Positions 1 to 8,072 of a DNA stretch of 64,000 nucleotides are shown one piece after another. A program made the translations under genes and the position numbers. Each line of letters begins with the position of its first letter. Positions within the stretch are counted from its first letter, which is position 1. The notes beneath the pieces are model-generated. The model was not told the origin of the DNA and did no database searches. It saw only the letters and a list, made by a program, of their open reading frames with translations. Source of the stretch: Candidatus Borrarchaeota archaeon (GTDB taxonomy: Archaea > Asgardarchaeota > Sifarchaeia > Borrarchaeales > Borrarchaeaceae); NCBI GenBank assembly GCA_016840645.1, contig JAEORY010000001.1, positions 33,963 through 97,962 on the forward strand, in the 5' to 3' direction.

Positions 1-86
1 AAGTATTAAAAGCCTGTCTGAAAATAAAGCCGGATTTTAAGCAGGCAAAAGAAAACTTGCAAGTATTAAAGCGGCGTGGAATATAG
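1..86 (+). CDS. C-terminal end of a TPR-repeat protein (partial)
   Basis: The reading frame starting at base 3 is open from the window edge to a TAG at 84-86, giving 27 codons. The residues form a typical tetratricopeptide second helix and the start of the next one (ACLKIKPDFKQAKENL). TPR repeats form protein-binding scaffolds. In phages they often accompany glycosyltransferases, but the rest of this gene is outside the window, so no specific role can be given. It lies on the same strand as the array and Nop-domain locus that follows, and a copy of the dispersed intergenic repeat begins directly after its stop codon. Confidence 0.55.
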   Translation, partial: VLKACLKIKPDFKQAKENLQVLKRRGI

Positions 87-146
87 CTTAAAACGCTGTC
101 ATTTAGCCGAGATTAGGTTTTCTTTTTAAATTAATACCTAAGTATA
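87..146 (+). repeat. Dispersed intergenic repeat, copy 1
   Basis: This is one of five related 60-65 bp elements (others at 6820, 13293, 34201 and 44962). The shared core is ATTTAGCC followed by KAKATTARR, a T-rich stretch, and a short inverted repeat around TAATACCTAAGTAT. Copy 1 starts one base after a stop codon and precedes the first spacer array. The function is unknown. A promoter, a processing site or a small non-autonomous mobile repeat are all possible. Confidence 0.6.
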
Positions 147-185
147 TTCTTAATAAAAAAATCGCGTGATCGCTTATAATATAAT

Positions 186-478
186 AAAAAAGTCACTCGA
201 TATAAGAAACCCACAAAGTGGAAGCGAGCCATGGGTTTTAAGAAACCCACCATCATCAAGCGAGCCACCAGCCGCAAGAAATCCAAGAAGTAAAAGCGAG
301 CCATGAGGTCGAAGAAACCCAGAACCGTAAAGCGAGCCAATCCAAAAAAGAAAACCAGAAAAGTTAAGCGAGCCAACGGTTTAAAGAAACCCATATCCGC
401 CAAGCGAGCCATGATGCGTAAGAAACCCACAGGTAAAAAGCGAGTCAAAAAGCCGAAGAAACCCAAGAAAGCTAAGCG
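186..478 (+). repeat. TIGR-like array 1 (36-nt period, dual 8-nt spacers)
   Basis: Two constant 10-nt motifs alternate: AAGAAACCCA (at 204, 240, 276, 312, 348, 384, 420, 456) and AAGCGAGCCA (at 222, 258, 294, 330, 366, 402, 438). Each is separated by exactly 8 variable bases. Degenerate copies of the second motif sit at 186 and 474. One full unit is 36 nt: motif, spacer A, motif, spacer B. This matches the published tandem interspaced guide RNA arrays, whose transcripts are cut to 36-nt dual-spacer tigRNAs. The motifs decay at the downstream end (AAGCGAGTCA at 438, AAGCGTTAAC at 474), as CRISPR arrays do, which favours transcription on the + strand towards the adjacent gene. No spacer target was identified. 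Confidence 0.82.
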
Positions 479-508
479 TTAACTAACTACAAAAAAGGAA
501 TGTAACCA

Positions 509-1435
509 ATGAAAAAAGAAATCAAAAGAATGGCAAGAAAAAGAACAGATGAGGTATTCCCTGAAAACGATTCACTATTTGATACTCATAGGTTAATACC
601 GAAAAGAAAAAATGGCACATACACGGATGAAAATACGGTAATCAAAATGCCGATTGATCATCAAATTGAGCATGGGACATTTAAGCAGAGAGAAAGTGAA
701 TTTGAAAAATTAAAAAGCCTATTTGATGATAGACAAAGTTTAATGAAGTCACGGATGAAAATAGATAATGCACTACTGGCATATAAAAGGGGAACAGATG
801 TTCCTACGATTGAAATGATAAAATTTTATGAAGAGAAAATCAAAGAATTTGTGAAGTTTGAAAATAAGAGAAAAGGGGAAATCGAAAAGCAGCTAGAAAA
901 AATAAACCATCCTGTCGCAAACGCCATGAGGGAGGTCGATCAGGTTGGTCCGGTTATCGCAGCAGGTTGTATTATTTATTTAGACATTAAAAAAGCACGC
1001 CATCCGAGTAGTTTTTGGAAATATTGTGGATTGGATAAACCATTTTTTAGTAGGTATGAAAAAGGCAAGTCCAGCGGGGGCAATAAAAAATTAAGAACTG
1101 TTTTATATAATATGGCAAAATGTCAGGAAATGTGTTTAACGGCACCTTATAGACCAGTATACGATAATAAAAAACAAAAACTTGCGCAAAGTGAAAAAAT
1201 CTGCGAGCAGACAAGAGGTACGGATGGGAAGATTAAAAAAAATGTAAAGTGGAAAGATGTAAAGCCATGTCATCGTCGAGGTGCAGCATTACGAGAAGTT
1301 ATGAAACATTTCTTAGCGGATTTACACTATGTATGGTGCTGTATTGAGGGGATTGAGCCTTCGAAGCCATATGCCGAAGCACAACTTGGAAAACATAAAA
1401 CTATTATGCCAGAAGAAAGAGGGTGGATTTTTTAA
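509..1435 (+). CDS. tasA: Nop-domain Tas protein of a TIGR-Tas system (nuclease-less, TasA type)
   Basis: The 308-residue basic protein has a charged helical, probably coiled-coil region at residues 55-135. A helix-hairpin-helix-like segment follows (VGPVIAAGCI, 146-155; SSFWKYCGLDKP, 167-178), then KSSGGNKKLRTVLYNMA at 187-203. The last two segments are the hallmark of the IS110 transposase C-terminal domain (Tnp_20), which is structurally related to the Nop domain of Tas and box C/D proteins. The N-terminal DEDD RuvC-like nuclease of IS110 transposases is absent, and no HNH or RuvC domain is visible. The protein would therefore bind guide RNA and DNA rather than cut or transpose. It has a good ribosome site (AAAGGAATG) and lies between two arrays, 31 nt after one and 3 nt before the other. 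Automatic pipelines would probably call it an IS110 transposase fragment. Family assignment is by motif and context only. Confidence 0.78.
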   Translation: MKKEIKRMARKRTDEVFPENDSLFDTHRLIPKRKNGTYTDENTVIKMPIDHQIEHGTFKQRESEFEKLKSLFDDRQSLMKSRMKIDNALLAYKRGTDVPTIEMIKFYEEKIKEFVKFENKRKGEIEKQLEKINHPVANAMREVDQVGPVIAAGCIIYLDIKKARHPSSFWKYCGLDKPFFSRYEKGKSSGGNKKLRTVLYNMAKCQEMCLTAPYRPVYDNKKQKLAQSEKICEQTRGTDGKIKKNVKWKDVKPCHRRGAALREVMKHFLADLHYVWCCIEGIEPSKPYAEAQLGKHKTIMPEERGWIF

Positions 1436-1438
1436 TTA

Positions 1439-1664
1439 AAGCGAGCCATCCTATCTAAGAAATCCAAAAGCATAAAGCGAGCCACCAGCATCAAGAAACC
1501 CATGATGCAGAAGCGAGCCATTGACCGCAAGAAACCCAGGAAGTAAAAGCGAGCCATGTTTATCAAGAAACCCAGTATCGAGAAGCGAGCCATCTGATTG
1601 AAGAAACCCATTAAGTTTAAGCGAGCCAGCGCTGTTAAGAAACCCAGAAGGTAAAAGCGAGTTA
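1439..1664 (+). repeat. TIGR-like array 2 (36-nt period, dual 8-nt spacers)
   Basis: The same two motifs as in array 1 continue after the tas gene: AAGCGAGCCA at 1439, 1475, 1511, 1547, 1583 and 1619, and AAGAAACCCA (once AAGAAATCCA) at 1457, 1493, 1529, 1565, 1601 and 1637. All are separated by 8-nt spacers, making six full 36-nt units. The array ends with a degenerate AAGCGAGTTA at 1655. It begins 3 nt after the tas stop codon, so it is probably co-transcribed with that gene. Several spacers nearly match ones in array 1 (tgatgcag and tgatgcgt; ggaagtaa and agaagtaa; ccagcatc and ccagccgc), suggesting duplication followed by spacer divergence. Confidence 0.82.
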
Positions 1665-1673
1665 TCAAATATT

Positions 1674-2162
1674 TTAAGCACCACCTGAGTTATCAACACT
1701 CGCATCAACAAAACCAATTAAACGCCAATTGGTTCCACCGTCACAGACCCATTGTGTTACATCTCCCGAAGCGGTAGTAATATCAACCGAGCTACCATAG
1801 AGATTAGTACCTGTCGTATCAAAGACAATCGCCGCCTTTGATATGACAGTTATTATCTTCCCATCCTCTCCATCATCAAAGTCTGTAATTGTAAGCCCTG
1901 AGGTCCCAGTTCTGAAAACATTATAACCTGCAACACTTGGGGTTGCATCTGTAGCTCCAAAGGTGGCCACACCAGGCTTTAAAGCACTCAGCAGTTGATC
2001 CTGGCTGTCGGTGGCAGCAGTCTTCAGTGTTATCCCGGCATCCTCTATTACATTGGCTATTTCCTCTTGAATAGCATTAAGCCAATTCTGCTCTATCGTT
2101 GTCCCAGGTGGACCGTCCGTAAACGAATTTGATGAGTGATTCTCACCTTCTGTTCTATGCAT
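1674..2162 (-). CDS. Short tail-fibre-like structural protein
   Basis: The 162-residue protein opens with the segment MHRTEG ... GPPGTT ... WLNAIQEEI, a common N-terminal anchor of phage tail fibres. The next gene upstream in transcription has the same opening, so the two are paralogues or modules of one fibre. The C-terminal half ends in a small beta-rich region (VCDGGTNWRLIGFV) of the kind found at the ends of particle-exposed fibre proteins. It is the last gene of the Mu-like tail operon and converges on array 2 with only 9 bp between them. No terminator is obvious there. It probably acts as a minor or truncated fibre. Confidence 0.6.
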   Translation of the reverse strand: MHRTEGENHSSNSFTDGPPGTTIEQNWLNAIQEEIANVIEDAGITLKTAATDSQDQLLSALKPGVATFGATDATPSVAGYNVFRTGTSGLTITDFDDGEDGKIITVISKAAIVFDTTGTNLYGSSVDITTASGDVTQWVCDGGTNWRLIGFVDASVDNSGGA

Positions 2163-2164
2163 TT

Positions 2165-4285
2165 TTAACCCTCAAGATTGCTATTTGTATCATCATAATT
2201 ATTGGAAGCAGCCTGCAGCACAACCCCTGTATTAGACATACTTTCACAGGTATTGCCTATCGCTGAAGTATAACTACAATAGGAACCGTTGATGCCATAG
2301 GTGCCATTTTTTAACGTATTTCCGACAAGGCTGAAAAAGCTCAACCCACCTGCATCAATTGATTGCAGCAGGATATTATCTGAAAGATCATCATCCCTTT
2401 CACACATATTTCCTGACACCGTACCATGCTTTATCGTTACACCAGTCAAGCAATAGATCCATATACATCTTGTATTTGCCGCTGATACTCCCTTTATAGT
2501 ATTATTATCAACTTTAACCATACTCATATTCGCCCTTGGTGCATAGACGAATATCCCATGAGTACCAGGATCTTCAATATAATTACCAGTTATCTGAATC
2601 CCTTCAAACGGTGTATCATTATTATATATGGTTTCTTGTGATACATAGATAGCCGCATTCCCAGCCGTACCACATCTGATAACTTTATTATCTTTTATAT
2701 GAGAAAAAGATGGAAGATCGCCATTATAGACAATAGGCCTATGATCTATACCTTCCAATTCAGTCCCAATTACAGTATTGCCAGTTATGGTTGCATTGAC
2801 GCCACTATACCTTATCCCTCTTTGTATAGTTCCATCACTATTGCCTGACTGAATAAAGTTATCAGTGATGCTTATATGATCCGCCATTGCATGAGTTTCC
2901 ATTCCATAATCTCTACAGGCACGAATTGTATTCTTATGAAATGTAATAAACCTACTCGGCATCAAGCTAGATCCAGCATCAGTTCCAGTCCTATAATATT
3001 CAACATGATTATGGGCTACCAATCCATTTGCACAGCCGCCGACTTGAATCCCATAACCATTAGCTGCCGGGGAATTACCAGTGAAGGTATTGCTTTCAAT
3101 CTTAAAATTAATTGTTCGATAGAGACCAATTCCATTTGTTTCAAAATCGTTAAATACACAATCTTTTATTCTAACATTCTTCGCCCATTGGGTTATAATA
3201 CCATATTGGCTACCACCACTACCCGAACCAGTCGCCGTCACACCTCTGATGAATATATTTTCTTTCAGAGACATAACATCTATCTTAGCACTATCAACGG
3301 TATAGTAGGCATAGAGCAAAGTATCGCCAAGATCGACACTCGCTGCGTTGACGTTTCTAATATAAACCCACTCGCCATTATAGGTACTATTCTGCTGATC
3401 CCATATCTCATCATCTCTAACAACTGTCCAATCTCCAGCGGTGAAGAAGCCCGCCGCCCCTGCGACTGGAATATTATCAGCTCCAGCTAAGACATTTGAT
3501 GTTAGTGCCTGTGCAGCACCTTGTGATCCTAAGACATGAAATAGATAATCACCATTTGGTGCATTGGAGAAATCTATCGTCCCGCCATACCCTTCAAATG
3601 TAATATTATTATTAAGGGTAAGGGTGGCATCAGCTCTAAAGTCTCTATGATTAGCATCTAAAATTCCACCACCAACCATCGATGTGAGAGCATTATTAAT
3701 GGCGGTCTCACTGTCGGTTGCTGCTGATGGGTCAGCACCAAACCATTCAGGGAATAGCCTCCCTTTATTAGTAAAGGTAATGCTATCAGCGATAGTGCTG
3801 CCGAATACTTGCTGATTCGTTGGAGCTAAAATCTGAGCAGGATTATCAAATGTAAGCGTTCCAGTTCCTCCGAATACAGCTCCCCTTTGAGGTTTAATCG
3901 AAACATTACTTGGAACCACTGCAGCAGTATTGACAGTGTAGGTTGTACCAGCCCCTGAGTTGACCAATACAATAGTCGCCTTATCAACACCTGCCTCATC
4001 TATGCAATCCTTCAGTGTTTTCAAGCTACCTGTTGCAACTACCCCTTGATCTCCTTCAGATGCATCGGCATACAAATACTTACCAACCAGGACCGATGAT
4101 ATAAGCTGATCTCTTGATTCGGTTGCTTCAGTCTTAAGAGCCTGACCGGAATTCAATATGAGAGATACAATTTCTTCTTGGATTGCATTCAACCACTCAT
4201 GAGTTACAACGGTCCCAGGTGGGCCTGTTTGAAATAGCTTTACACCATCGACCTCATTATAATCTGCGCCTTCAATTCTATGCAT
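2165..4285 (-). CDS. Tail spike or fibre with parallel beta-helix
   Basis: The 706-residue protein has the fibre anchor segment at residues 1-45 (GPPGTVVTHEWLNAIQEEI). A linker follows, then a pectate-lyase-like right-handed beta-helix from about residue 180 to 690. The helix shows as repeated short strands with N/G/T turns (ITGNTV, IKDNKV, ITGNYIEDPG, VKDNN-like segments, LVGNTLKNGTYG). Such spikes bind and often degrade host surface polysaccharide. The catalytic residues cannot be assigned by eye. It follows the baseplate gene set and is the best receptor-binding protein candidate in the window. The start is the ATG at 4285, directly downstream of the 4301-4903 gene. Confidence 0.8.
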   Translation of the reverse strand: MHRIEGADYNEVDGVKLFQTGPPGTVVTHEWLNAIQEEIVSLILNSGQALKTEATESRDQLISSVLVGKYLYADASEGDQGVVATGSLKTLKDCIDEAGVDKATIVLVNSGAGTTYTVNTAAVVPSNVSIKPQRGAVFGGTGTLTFDNPAQILAPTNQQVFGSTIADSITFTNKGRLFPEWFGADPSAATDSETAINNALTSMVGGGILDANHRDFRADATLTLNNNITFEGYGGTIDFSNAPNGDYLFHVLGSQGAAQALTSNVLAGADNIPVAGAAGFFTAGDWTVVRDDEIWDQQNSTYNGEWVYIRNVNAASVDLGDTLLYAYYTVDSAKIDVMSLKENIFIRGVTATGSGSGGSQYGIITQWAKNVRIKDCVFNDFETNGIGLYRTINFKIESNTFTGNSPAANGYGIQVGGCANGLVAHNHVEYYRTGTDAGSSLMPSRFITFHKNTIRACRDYGMETHAMADHISITDNFIQSGNSDGTIQRGIRYSGVNATITGNTVIGTELEGIDHRPIVYNGDLPSFSHIKDNKVIRCGTAGNAAIYVSQETIYNNDTPFEGIQITGNYIEDPGTHGIFVYAPRANMSMVKVDNNTIKGVSAANTRCIWIYCLTGVTIKHGTVSGNMCERDDDLSDNILLQSIDAGGLSFFSLVGNTLKNGTYGINGSYCSYTSAIGNTCESMSNTGVVLQAASNNYDDTNSNLEG

Positions 4286-4300
4286 AATAAATTATCCTTC

Positions 4301-4903
4301 TTATACACCAGTGACTGCCCAGTTACCGGTACCATCAAATCTCCATTTATAAACGCTATCAGCTGTAACTGTGCTACCTTCAACATAGCCAATAATGCCA
4401 AGGGTGCTATCACTAGTCCCAGGAGTCGTATCAATGCTCCCTGAATTAACCGTCGCGGCCGACTGTAAAAAGACCGGCTTTCCAACATACCCACTCAATC
4501 TTGAAAGCCCGCTGTCGTATATTAGGCCTTTTCTCAATACGATTATGCTGGTATTATTTGATGCGTAACTATCTGCCGCGATTCCTCTTGCCGGGTTTGC
4601 AGCAGAGTTTGACAGATCTGCCGGAAACCAGCATCCTGACTGAGCATCATAGGCAAGCGGCATCCCAAAGCTTGCACTATAATCGGAATGCAGGACTTGA
4701 CTATAATCATGCCAGCCTCTTGTAGTCTTATCAGTCGTGATATTTCCAACCGTAGGGCCACGCCAAAAATCACCGGAATTAACGAACTCACTCTGCATCA
4801 CTGTTACAACAAAATCTCTTAGATCTTGAGCACTGATCTGACCTGTCACATTATCTGCGAATAAGGCCAGAATCGCTGCCCTTGTTCTCTGGGTATCTGC
4901 CAT
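4301..4903 (-). CDS. Tail collar or fibre-associated structural protein
   Basis: The 200-residue protein begins TRAAILALFADNVTGQIS-AQDLRDFV, a segment common to phage tail-fibre or virion proteins encoded next to fibre genes. The rest is a Gly/Ser/Thr-rich beta protein ending in a trimer-like tip (YKWRFDGTGNWAVTGV). It lies between the gp48-like baseplate gene and the beta-helix spike gene, so a fibre base or attachment role is likely. The exact function is unknown. Confidence 0.6.
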   Translation of the reverse strand: MADTQRTRAAILALFADNVTGQISAQDLRDFVVTVMQSEFVNSGDFWRGPTVGNITTDKTTRGWHDYSQVLHSDYSASFGMPLAYDAQSGCWFPADLSNSAANPARGIAADSYASNNTSIIVLRKGLIYDSGLSRLSGYVGKPVFLQSAATVNSGSIDTTPGTSDSTLGIIGYVEGSTVTADSVYKWRFDGTGNWAVTGV

Positions 4904-4928
4904 CTTTAAACTCCTCTCTCTTCTTTAT

Positions 4929-5699
4929 TTAGATTTGTTTATCAAAGCTGCTATCAAAAGCAGTAAAATCAAAAGCTCCGCCACCATAATAGACATAAAA
5001 AGCAGTCGAGAATGCCTTAGTAAATGCACCATTATAATAGGCTGCATCACTATAGATACTATCGAAAGCGCTACTAAATGAACGATCAAAAGCATATAAA
5101 TAATAGTTATATATTATCCTTGTGTGAGCCGGTTTCAGTCTATCAAGGATGCATCTTATAATACTACTACCAGCTATCCTAAGCAGCCTATCACCGGCCA
5201 CGCTAACATCAGCTCTAAAATAGATCCAGTCATCAGGAGCTATATTGATTGAAACTTGCCAATAAAATATATTATTCTGGTCACCACATGCTTCTCCGCT
5301 CACGCCATTTCCAGACCAGAATGGTTTAAACTCAGTTATATCAATCGTGCCCCATCCAAGCTCTTCAACTAAATCAAGATAGTACTGCTTATTCAAACCG
5401 CCAATCTCAATAAGTTTGCCATGCGCCATATTACGACGCTCTTGAATCGTCATTCCTTCTTCAAAGCATTCATCGGGCAAACCGAGATCGTTCTCATGAT
5501 CTGTTAAAAGCTCAAGTGTCGCCCTTGTATCTCTTTCTACTCTCAGATCATAGGTACGAACATCTATCCTTGACAGCTCCTCTGATTCAGAATGGAGAAG
5601 TTGATCGAGAATAGAGCCTTCATCTCTATTCCATGCCTTCCCTTTCGGTAGCAGACCTAATAGGAGATTTTTGTAATCAGACGAGCTTCTTTTTTTCAT
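4929..5699 (-). CDS. Baseplate protein, Mu gp48 / YmfQ family (DUF2313)
   Basis: The 256-residue protein starts SSDYKNLLLGLLPKGKAWNR, the standard N terminus of Mu gp48/YmfQ tail proteins, followed by the expected helical segment with the LELLTDHENDLGLPDECF motif. Members sit at the edge of the baseplate wedge and connect it to fibres. It directly follows the gp47-like gene (3-nt spacing), as in Mu. The C-terminal 60 residues are rich in Phe, Ala and Tyr (FDRSFSSAFDSIYSDAAYYN) and may form a fibre-docking tail. Confidence 0.85.
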   Translation of the reverse strand: MKKRSSSDYKNLLLGLLPKGKAWNRDEGSILDQLLHSESEELSRIDVRTYDLRVERDTRATLELLTDHENDLGLPDECFEEGMTIQERRNMAHGKLIEIGGLNKQYYLDLVEELGWGTIDITEFKPFWSGNGVSGEACGDQNNIFYWQVSINIAPDDWIYFRADVSVAGDRLLRIAGSSIIRCILDRLKPAHTRIIYNYYLYAFDRSFSSAFDSIYSDAAYYNGAFTKAFSTAFYVYYGGGAFDFTAFDSSFDKQI

Positions 5700-5702
5700 C
5701 GA

Positions 5703-6797
5703 TTAATAATCATTAAAGGTTATCGCCCCAAGAGTATATATCTGATTCTCAGGCACTGTGATATCAGCCGCAGGAGTAGTAAGGCTGTGATACTGTTCAC
5801 CACTTGCAAGGCTGATGGCTTCACTCAATTTTGATATTCTAATGGTCTCCCCTGGCCCACCATTTCTTAGGAAGAAATCAGTTAACTCAGCCGTAACTGC
5901 GTTTTGAACTGTGACTGTATTTGGATAAATATTAATCTCAAAATTCTGAGTAATCTCGGTGATCTCGAAAACAAATAAACCAGGCTCGGCAGTTATCGGA
6001 CAACCTATCGTCAAGCCAGTAGCAGGGTCTTCATGCTCTACCAAATAAGCACGCACAAGCGCCCTCGTGGCTGCTGATGGAATATAAGGAGTACTATCAT
6101 CCATCACAAAAGTAACCCCTATAGTGCCTATGCCTTGATACTCAGGAAAAGTCCAAACCCTTGTGACACCAGGATACTCAAGTGCCCATGCCTCATAATC
6201 GTACTCGCAACCGCCATGTGGAGGGTTGCGCTTTCTTAAAAGTACTCTATCTCTTAATTCAGCATCAGTCTCTTCATCAGCCCCACCTGTTATACCACCG
6301 CTTGCCACAGTCGCCTCAGTATCAATACCAACAATAGGAGATACGAAGATAAGAGTACCTCCAGAATCTTCATTGCCATCTTCGCCAGCGGTTGAAGCGG
6401 TTACGGTTAATGTTGCTGTACCACCAGCAACTGTCACATCCTCATCAACCGTATATCTCTGTCCTGTCGATGATTGCAGCTCAGTTCCCGCTGGAATAAC
6501 TGTACCAGTTGTCCCAGTGGCATCTACTTCACCGGTTGCCGCCACTGCTGCCGTTCTTGATAAACCATATTCGTCAGCTATTGCTTCAAGTCCCTCAGCA
6601 TCAGCATGGGCGGCGAATAATTGCTCTGATTGATAGTCGAGGTATTCATATAGAAGATGTACCGCGCCAGAATAAACCCTTGCCATAACTCTTAGAACAG
6701 ATCTTCTCAGGAGAGAGGTTGCATCCTCAATCCTTGTTTCGAAATCTGATTCAATCCTATCGACAATCTCTTGTAATGTGGGCCTTTCAAAGGGCAT
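5703..6797 (-). CDS. Baseplate J-like protein, Mu gp47
   Basis: The 364-residue protein has the full layout of the baseplate_J family. Its N terminus is RPTLQEIVDRIESDFETRI, the middle carries GTVIPAGTELQS and the GADEETDAELRDRVLLRKRNPP signature, and the C-terminal part has the PTLxxIxxEI-type wedge fold. It forms the baseplate wedge ring that holds the tail fibres. It lies between the gp46-like and gp48-like genes in Mu order. The 87-bp gap upstream of its start contains copy 2 of the dispersed repeat, which may supply its own promoter or a processing site. Confidence 0.9.
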   Translation of the reverse strand: MPFERPTLQEIVDRIESDFETRIEDATSLLRRSVLRVMARVYSGAVHLLYEYLDYQSEQLFAAHADAEGLEAIADEYGLSRTAAVAATGEVDATGTTGTVIPAGTELQSSTGQRYTVDEDVTVAGGTATLTVTASTAGEDGNEDSGGTLIFVSPIVGIDTEATVASGGITGGADEETDAELRDRVLLRKRNPPHGGCEYDYEAWALEYPGVTRVWTFPEYQGIGTIGVTFVMDDSTPYIPSAATRALVRAYLVEHEDPATGLTIGCPITAEPGLFVFEITEITQNFEINIYPNTVTVQNAVTAELTDFFLRNGGPGETIRISKLSEAISLASGEQYHSLTTPAADITVPENQIYTLGAITFNDY

Positions 6798-6819
6798 AAT
6801 ATGAACCTTTAAATTTTAA

Positions 6820-6884
6820 TTTTAACAGCTCTCATTTAGCCTATATTAAACGATCTCTATCTAAGTAATACCTTAGTATTACCC
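6820..6884 (+). repeat. Dispersed intergenic repeat, copy 2
   Basis: It shares TTTAACAGCTCTCATTTAGCC and the following TATATTAAACGATCT segment with the other four copies. It ends in a perfect 7-bp inverted repeat with a 4-nt loop (GTAATAC CTTA GTATTAC) next to the stop codon of the gp46-like gene. Relative to transcription of the tail operon it is in the opposite orientation to copies 1, 4 and 5. Confidence 0.6.
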
Positions 6885-7370
6885 CTAGTTTAAGAACTGA
6901 GCAGTCCATTGATCAGTAAAATTAAATGTTTCCTCTTCACCATCTGACTTATAGATCTTAACACTGAAAGCTAACACATCAGAACCAACTACTCCCTGTC
7001 GTTCAACTTCAACCTCAACCTTGACTGCAACTCCATCATTTATCAACCATTGCAGTGATTCCTCAATATACAGTTTAGCCCTTGCCAGAGTTTCAGGGGT
7101 AGTTTTTGAACGCTCCAAAAGCCAAAGTTTTGAACCAATTTGATCCTGTCCCATGCTGGTAGATTCTGTCGTCAAATCACCCCACCAACCTCTTCGATCT
7201 GGATTTTGTGAATCAGGAAGATCGTCCTCACTGCTTGCTCTACGGTCTGAAAAAATACTGATTATTATTGCGGTCTCTAAACCAGCATCACCAGTCAGAT
7301 CACCTTCTGCATAGAGAAGATCACCTTCAAGAAGTTGCTCATCCCAGCTTATCTGAATATCTTTTGGCAT
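6885..7370 (-). CDS. Baseplate protein, Mu gp46 family
   Basis: The 161-residue protein matches phage GP46. It has an acidic N terminus (LLEGDLLYAEGDLTGDAGLETAIIISIFSDRRA, where the Asp-Leu repeats are typical), then the RRGWWGDL motif, SKLWLLERSKTTPETL, and a C-terminal beta sheet. The family is a T4 gp25-like component that nucleates sheath assembly on the baseplate. It starts 3 nt after the gp45-like gene stops. Confidence 0.88.
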   Translation of the reverse strand: MPKDIQISWDEQLLEGDLLYAEGDLTGDAGLETAIIISIFSDRRASSEDDLPDSQNPDRRGWWGDLTTESTSMGQDQIGSKLWLLERSKTTPETLARAKLYIEESLQWLINDGVAVKVEVEVERQGVVGSDVLAFSVKIYKSDGEEETFNFTDQWTAQFLN

Positions 7371-7373
7371 AAT

Positions 7374-8072
7374 TCAGATCCCTCTAACCTTATCAGTACA
7401 ATGAGAACCAGTTGACATTGTAGAAGTAGGTACGCCTGTATTGCTCGGGCCACTGTCGACCCCGCTATGAACATGGTTATTAAATAATGTAACAAATCTA
7501 TCATCAACAAATCGTCTCAGGGCAGCTATAGATGTACTGCCAAGAAGGATGTTTGATCCTGCCGTTACCATAAAATCAGTTCCGCAATCAGTTATCTTAT
7601 CGCCACCAACTGAAATATCACTATCTCCTCCTATATCAACATCCTCATCACCAGATACATCGACATCCAGGTCAGCACATTTTATATTTAATATCCTGCT
7701 TCTTTTCAAATGGACTCTAAAAGGAGTCGTATGATCCTCCTCAGTATAAAGAACGACTTCGCCTTGGGTTAAATAATCTGGCCTGTAACGGCGATCATGC
7801 ACCACTATTACTATCCCATGATCACGATTGCCATTAATGAACCCGGCCAACGCCTCGGCGTTCTCCCAAGGGTAGGTAGAGAAGCCATATTCCTCAAATC
7901 TTTCTAAATCAGTTACTATCTCATCAGCCAATAATTTTAGCTGGAGCTTTTGTGTTGTTTCACTATCATTAATGGCTGCAACAATAGCCCTGCCAATCAG
8001 TAGAAAAATTTTCCTCTGAATTGGTGCTAAAAATCTTTTTATATCTTGTAATCCAACCAAAATTACTCCCAA
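7374..8072 (-). CDS. Baseplate assembly protein V, Mu gp45 (tail spike tip)
   Basis: The 232-residue protein has the Mu gp45 N-terminal domain. It carries the VLYTEEDHTTPFRVH element of the OB-fold and then a run of short beta repeats (DLDVDVSGDEDVDIGGDSDISVGG) that forms the needle. The C terminus (NNHVHSGVDSG) carries the HxH pattern that binds the iron ion at the tip of gpV-like spikes. The protein pierces the host outer membrane. Its start overlaps the gpP-like gene by 10 bp. Confidence 0.88.
   Translation of the reverse strand: MGVILVGLQDIKRFLAPIQRKIFLLIGRAIVAAINDSETTQKLQLKLLADEIVTDLERFEEYGFSTYPWENAEALAGFINGNRDHGIVIVVHDRRYRPDYLTQGEVVLYTEEDHTTPFRVHLKRSRILNIKCADLDVDVSGDEDVDIGGDSDISVGGDKITDCGTDFMVTAGSNILLGSTSIAALRRFVDDRFVTLFNNHVHSGVDSGPSNTGVPTSTMSTGSHCTDKVRGI

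Noticed and set aside
131..466. A minus-strand frame through array 1 (GFLxxxARF repeats) and a similar one through array 2
   Set aside because: The motifs lack stop codons in this frame, so long frames arise by chance. There is no ribosome site, and the product is a hydrophobic repeat with no family.
303..482. Reading the first array as a gene for a basic KKP/KRA repeat protein on the + strand
   Set aside because: The frame has stops in both arrays (291-293, 1544-1546, 1595-1597). The constant motifs are kept even at silent third positions, while a coding repeat would drift there. The 36-nt dual-spacer pattern explains the array better.
509..1435. Complete IS110 insertion element
   Set aside because: The DEDD catalytic domain is missing and the flanks are arrays, not the usual IS110 ends. 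Only the C-terminal domain is shared.
2876..3490. Plus-strand 204-codon frame inside the tail spike gene
   Set aside because: It lies opposite a well-supported beta-helix gene and has no ribosome site or family features.
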